From NCBI GenBank assembly GCA_021397835.1, contig JAJFZO010000446.1, forward strand, positions 1,736,001-1,800,000: a stretch of 64,000 bases of DNA, in the 5' to 3' direction. This DNA is from Moringa oleifera (Eukaryota > Streptophyta > Magnoliopsida > Brassicales > Moringaceae). The position numbers were made by a program, and so were the translations under genes. Of the stretch, positions 60,056 through 64,000 are shown one piece after another (the first letter of the stretch is position 1; the number at the start of each line of letters is the position of its first letter). The notes below the pieces were generated by a model. That model worked only from the letters and a program-made list of their open reading frames with translations, did no database searches and was not told the DNA's origin.

Positions 60056-60535
60056 GGAGAATGGCCGGAGAAGAATGGGGAAACAGCTGCCACCAGCTAC
60101 CCCAGCTGGTTGTGGATGGACTGCAGACAGGAGACTCGCCGGAGAATGGCTGCTGTGTGGACAAAGACTAAAACAGAAAGTGCTGGAAACGCTGCCAGCA
60201 GCTACACCAGCTACTTTTGGATTGACTGCAAAAAGGAGAATGGCCGGAGAAGAGTAGGGAACGGCTGCCACCAGCTACCCCAGCTGGTTGTGGATGGACT
60301 GCAGACAGGAGACTCGCCGGAGAAGGGCTGCTGTGTGGACAAAGACCAAAACAGAGAGTGCTGGAAACACTGCCAGCAGCTAATCCAGCTCGTTCTGGAT
60401 TGACTGCAGAAAGAAGAATGGTCGGAGAAGAGTTGGGAAAAGGCTGCAACCAGCTACCCCAGCTGGTTGTGGATGGACTGCAGACAGGAGAATCGTCGGA
60501 GAATGGAAGGCTGGCGGTGCAGCTGCTTCTGGACA
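60056..60535. repeat. About 178-bp tandem repeat, two full and one partial copy
   Basis: Units start at 60056, 60235 and 60413 with GGAGAATGGCCGGAGAAGA or a close variant. CACTA-2 has one unit fewer. Composition is GC-rich relative to the flanks. Confidence 0.85.
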
Positions 60536-60636
60536 GTCTGTGAAGAGGAGAATTCTGACCTTAGAGAGAAAAAATGTAGCGGGAGGTTATGGCGGGCTCT
60601 AGAGGGCTCTGGAAAAAATTTAGAACCCCTCTCTGG

Positions 60637-60674
60637 CCTTCAACGCCAGTTCTTACAGAACTGACGTTGAAGGT
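60637..60674. repeat. Palindromic module M1 of CACTA-6
   Basis: CCTTCAACGCCAGTTCTTAC and AGAACTGACGTTGAAGG form an almost perfect hairpin between the tandem repeat block and the next captured block. Confidence 0.8.
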
Positions 60675-61048
60675 CTAGTTCACTGGCTTTCCCTCATCCC
60701 CCCTCAACCTGCCTTTGTTTAATCCTTTCCTCAGTCTCATTCTTTCTCTGCCCTGCCTGATTGCAGGCAAATGGTGTCACTGTGGACATGTTCGAAGGTA
60801 TGTGCTGTTTTCTTTATTGCTGGATTTTAGAATAGTTCATGCCATTACCAATATAAACAGAGCTTAGTTATCTATAAACAGAGCTTTGTTTTTAACTTGT
60901 GCATTTCATTCATGAAAAGCACATTGAGAAGATGGTGCCATGAGACTAATCCTGTTGGACAATTGGGTTAACAGGACAGCAACCTGACCCTGCCTGAAAA
61001 TTGGACCTTTTTGTATCGTTTGCTTCTGAACGCAGGCAATCCACAAGA
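60675..61048 (+). other. Captured host gene fragment with one short exon, copy in CACTA-6
   Basis: The same segment as 11870-12240. The 31-base exon is at 60767-60797 between TTGCAG and GTATGT, unchanged in sequence. Gene not recognised. Confidence 0.5.
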
Positions 61049-61186
61049 GCTACTGGCAGAACTGGAATTTGGCAGAACTGGCAGAAGGCTTTCAACGCCA
61101 GTTCTGTAAGAACAGAACTGGCGTTGAAGTGCATATGGATGCTAGAATTTGGCAGAACTGGCAGAAGGCCTTCAACGCCAGTTCTG
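61049..61186. repeat. Palindromic module M2 of CACTA-6
   Basis: TTTCAACGCCAGTTCTGTA and CAGAACTGGCGTTGAA pair, followed by CCTTCAACGCCAGTTCTG that abuts the quinolinate synthase exon. Confidence 0.8.
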
Positions 61187-61908
61187 GAATTTGTACCTGG
61201 AGTTGCTAGCGGGGAGGGATGTTCTATTCATGGTGGTTGTGCTTCCTGTCCATACATGAAGGTCAGTCTAGTCTACCCTACTGCATCTCTCAAGTGGCAT
61301 GCATCCATGAATACTCAAGTTGCACTTGTTAAATCCTTTTACCACATAGAGCATCGCAAGACTGCTTGCTGGCATGACCTTTAAGCTGATCTCTTGGACA
61401 TGGTTGGCTCTGTGGTGTTACCTGCTTCTGCCTGTTTACTGTTACCCTTACAGCTTAATTCCTCTATAGTCTTGTGAATGATCATCTGGCTGTGACAAAC
61501 ATCATCTATTTCATCTGTGATATGCTTTCCAATCAAATTTATGCATGAGTTTTGGCTGCTCATACTGTATTTGGTTTGATATTGCAGATGAATTCTTTCA
61601 GCTCACTCCTGAAAGTCTGCCACAATCTGCCTGATGAGAAGAACATGCTTGTTGCTTATGAAGCAGAGCGATTCAAGTTACAGACACCTCAGGGGAAATC
61701 AATTGCAGATGTCGGATGTGAGCCAATACTACACATGAGACACTTCCAGGTCAGCATCTTCAATTTCCTCCTAACAATGGAGGCATCATTCATCTTCTGA
61801 TCCACTTTGTTTAAATCTGTATTTTAGGCCATAAAGGAACTGCCAGAGAAACTGGTCTACCAGGTTCTTCATCCCTTCAACAATGGAAGATCAACTTCAT
61901 CAAGTTAA
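61187..61908 (+). pseudogene. QS: Captured 3' end of quinolinate synthase, copy in CACTA-6
   Basis: Exons 61187-61261, 61588-61749 and 61828-61908 have the same splice borders, phase and stop as the CACTA-2 copy. Protein differences I see are Leu to Phe in MNS(L/F)SSLL, Lys to Ile in the last exon (AKKELP versus AIKELP) and Asp to Asn near the end. The Cys motifs GGCASCPYM and VGCEPILHM are intact. Only the C-terminal part is present and there is no start codon, so it is not an enzyme gene. Two mobile copies with intact reading suggest a fairly recent capture. Confidence 0.85.
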
Positions 61909-62183
61909 ACAATTTCAGCTAGTGCATCAACCGAGGGGCTTCACTGCCAACTGGGAGTCCTTAAAATCATTTTGATATAAAATCTTAGCTCGTACAGAGC
62001 GTGGTATGCTGCTGTTCTCTCCTGTTTGGATTAGCTTGAATGCTGTTCCCAAGTATAGGTGACTGTTAGAATCACGGAGATGGAATGAAATTTAGTTCTA
62101 GTTGTTTCTGATGATGCTGTATAGCTTTCTGTTGCTGCTGGAATGCATTAAGAAGATGACACATTGAGCAACCATGAAGGATG

Positions 62184-62250
62184 ACCTTCAACGTCAGTTC
62201 TGTATAACTGGCGTTGAAGGTTACTGGCCTTCTGCCAGTTCTGCCAATTC
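62184..62250. repeat. Palindromic module M3 of CACTA-6
   Basis: CCTTCAACGTCAGTTCTGTA and TAACTGGCGTTGAAGG as in CACTA-2, followed by CTTCTGCCAGTTCTGCC. It separates the quinolinate synthase block from the extra captured block. Confidence 0.8.
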
Positions 62251-62652
62251 ATTCAAGAGAGCCTCCCCTGGATCAGCTGCTCTGCACTCATTGACATTGG
62301 ACCGTAATCAGTTCTTCATCAGCACTGGCTGTTCAACAAGAGCTATGGCATTTGGTGTAGAGGAGGATTTCCCTTTCCTTGTAGACATGAAAGCTATAGT
62401 CGCAAATAGACTCAGCACAAGCAACGAAATCCCCAGTACATTCTTCATGAGCAACTTGTTTTCTGACTTCTCCCCTGCAGACTCCACCATTTCCAAAATC
62501 TGGTGATGATCATCCAATTGTTCAGTCTTGATCTCTCTTTCCTTTCTTGATGATCATCCAATCCGGACCTTGGTGCTGCCTCTTGCAGCAACAGCAGCAG
62601 CCATTGCTGCAGCAAGGAAAGCAGGCATGCAGCAACCCAAGCTTGCAATATT
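62251..62652 (-). other. Extra captured block present only in CACTA-6, gene not recognised
   Basis: About 400 bp of GC-richer sequence between modules M3 and M4. On the minus strand 62517-62308 reads MDDHHQILEMVESAGEKSEN followed by a hydrophobic stretch VLGISLLVLSLFATIAF and basic MSTRKGK, resembling a single-pass membrane segment. The plus strand is also open for 110 codons (62174-62506) but has no such structure. I cannot name the source gene. CACTA-2 has a deletion here spanning this block and the first right-end palindromes. Confidence 0.5.
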
Positions 62653-62655
62653 GGC

Positions 62656-62690
62656 CTTTGACGCCAGTTCTTTAAGAACTGGCGTCAAAG
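62656..62690. repeat. Palindromic module M4 of CACTA-6, perfect hairpin
   Basis: CTTTGACGCCAGTTCTT and AAGAACTGGCGTCAAAG are exact complements around a single T: 17-bp arms. It closes the extra captured block on its right side. Confidence 0.9.
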
Positions 62691-62694
62691 TTTA

Positions 62695-62880
62695 AACATT
62701 TAACATCAGTTCCATTAGAACTGACGTTAAATGTTCTTTTAACGTCAGTTATATTAGAACTGACGTTAAAAGTTTTACTTTTGATGACAGTTTTGAAATA
62801 ACTGTCATCAAAAATGTTGATAAATCTTTTAACGATAGTTCTTTGAATAACTGTCATTAAATTGGTGTCAACTATTATAA
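62695..62880. repeat. CACTA-6 right subterminal palindromes
   Basis: Successive pairs occur: TTTAACATCAGTTC/GAACTGACGTTAAA, TTTTAACGTCAGTT/AACTGACGTTAAAA, TTTTGATGACAGTT/AACTGTCATCAAAA, and a last pair with one changed arm (AACGATAGTT). Confidence 0.85.
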
Positions 62881-62897
62881 TTTTTGTAGTAGTGATA

Positions 62898-64000
62898 AAA
62901 AGTTTTCAAAAAAAAAAAAAAACAAGTCCTAGTCTGATGGATGGAATTTAAATGAAAAATATTTTCAATATCAAAAATATATAAATTTTTTATAATTTAA
63001 TTTCAAAATTTATTTTATAAAATTTTTAATTTAAATATCTCTATTTTTAAAACTTTAAAAGCACATGATTTGTAAATTAATATTTACAAATGTTTTTGTC
63101 TTAATATAATACAAGGCTCACACTACAATGATCCAAGTTAATATAAATTCACTAACCTGCTTTCATAATTAATTTGTCTTGCCATTTTTGGCCCTCTAAC
63201 CTGAGTACCAATCCATGAGTTATACAATTTCAATGTAAAATAAAATGATCCAAAATGATAAGTATAACACATTTGCCTAATATTTCATAAAGATCACAAA
63301 TGCAAAAAGGAAGATCATTTTATTAACAAAATATACAATGCTTAATATTAGACACCCTAATCATCAATCCCAGAGTATTGAACCATTGTATTAACAAAAT
63401 ATAACAGATATGAGTTTATGTAAGGTTAATATTAAAGATAAGCACACAAAAATATTAAAAATTTAACCAAAGATAGTGAATCATCATGTCCATCATTGAT
63501 CAAATCAATAGAAATGAAGATTGGATCATCATGAAGATGAATGATGTCTTATATAATTCTAGATATCTAATTATTTATGTACTCCAAATTTGTGCGAAAC
63601 TTGTATATGGTTAATATAAGATTCGCACAAACTTGAGTGAATGTTCAACGATGGAAGATTAAACATGTTGGATAACTTACCATGATGACCCAATACACAC
63701 TAACATTTACTGTGTATGCTTTTTTGGTTAGCTAAGAAACAAAATCCTAGGTAATATAATCCTACAAACATGAACATTGTTAGATTTAACAAGTAAAATA
63801 AAGGATTTTTTTTATAATATAAGTCAAGTTAAGCCATTTGATCTTACATGTTAATTAATTGGAGTAAAGAATTAACTGCTCGAAAAGAAGGAAAAATTAA
63901 TAATTAATTAGGATTTAAGGTCCCAGATACATTTTAAAAAATTAATAAAAGGACTAGAGAAGTAAACAAGTGCAGTTTAAATTAGATTATGAAAACCCTA
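62898..64000. repeat. Arm B of the large inverted duplication, outer part
   Basis: The reverse complement follows 23565-25105 to the window edge. A poly(A) run at 62911-62925 and about ten neighbouring bases lie between the CACTA-6 insertion point and the position equivalent to the CACTA-4 insertion. No gene seen. Confidence 0.85.

Larger units (their letters stand above)
57168..62894 (-). mobile_element. CACTA-6: complete-ended CACTA transposon, target duplication ATA
   Basis: It begins CACTACTACAAACAAAAG at 57168 and ends ATTTTTGTAGTAGTG at 62894. ATA flanks both sides (57165-57167, 62895-62897). It is a sister copy of CACTA-2, with the same termini, transposase, tandem repeat and quinolinate synthase cargo. 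It additionally keeps protease-like exons near the left end, a third tandem unit, and an extra captured block near the right end. Confidence 0.95.

Noticed and set aside
1..64000. An intact new defence, biosynthetic or regulatory gene system
   Set aside because: All recognisable coding pieces are transposon proteins, captured fragments or pseudogenes. The novelty lies in transposon structure and cargo, not in a functional host operon or cluster.

Overview
This window is plant nuclear DNA, very AT-rich and built almost entirely of transposon sequence and old duplications. I found no intact host gene. The plant assignment rests on CACTA (En/Spm) transposons, fragments of a cellulose-synthase-like C (CSLC) gene, and a captured 3' end of plant quinolinate synthase. 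I cannot name the species. There are no bacterial-type features.

Layout. 1-6608: right-hand part of CACTA-1, with a broken TNP2 transposase on the minus strand. 6609-6791: right end of another CACTA-like element. 8874-13653: CACTA-2, complete ends, target duplication ATC. 16426-17713: decayed CACTA-3 end with a Transposase_24-like gene. 20160-20475: Ty3/gypsy reverse transcriptase scrap. 25106-30835: CACTA-4, target duplication CCT, with a TNP2 remnant, a Ulp1/C48 protease-like gene and three tRNA-like units. 31033-32769 plus 40657-40925: CSLC pseudogene A, interrupted by CACTA-5 (32770-40656, target duplication TAA). 55000-57002: CSLC pseudogene B on the opposite strand. 57168-62894: CACTA-6, target duplication ATA, same family as CACTA-2. 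The rest is AT-rich intergenic DNA.

Under the transposons lies an older set of segmental duplications. 23565-40925 (minus its transposons) matches the reverse complement of 64000-54930. 16035-20690 (minus insertions) matches the reverse complement of 48340-42780. 40928-43020 is repeated directly at 52130-54140. 46330-46970 is repeated in tandem at 46980-47700. The duplications act as internal controls. The uninterrupted CSLC copy B gives the empty site for CACTA-5. The two arms carry CACTA-4 and CACTA-6, different families, inserted only tens of bases apart in the ancestral interval.

The most interesting cargo is in CACTA-2 and CACTA-6. Both carry the last three exons, stop codon and 3' region of quinolinate synthase with splice sites and frame preserved. 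The captured pieces are separated by palindromic modules that resemble the elements' own subterminal repeats. No element encodes a visibly complete transposase, so recent movement of the CACTA-2/6 family would need transposase supplied from elsewhere.
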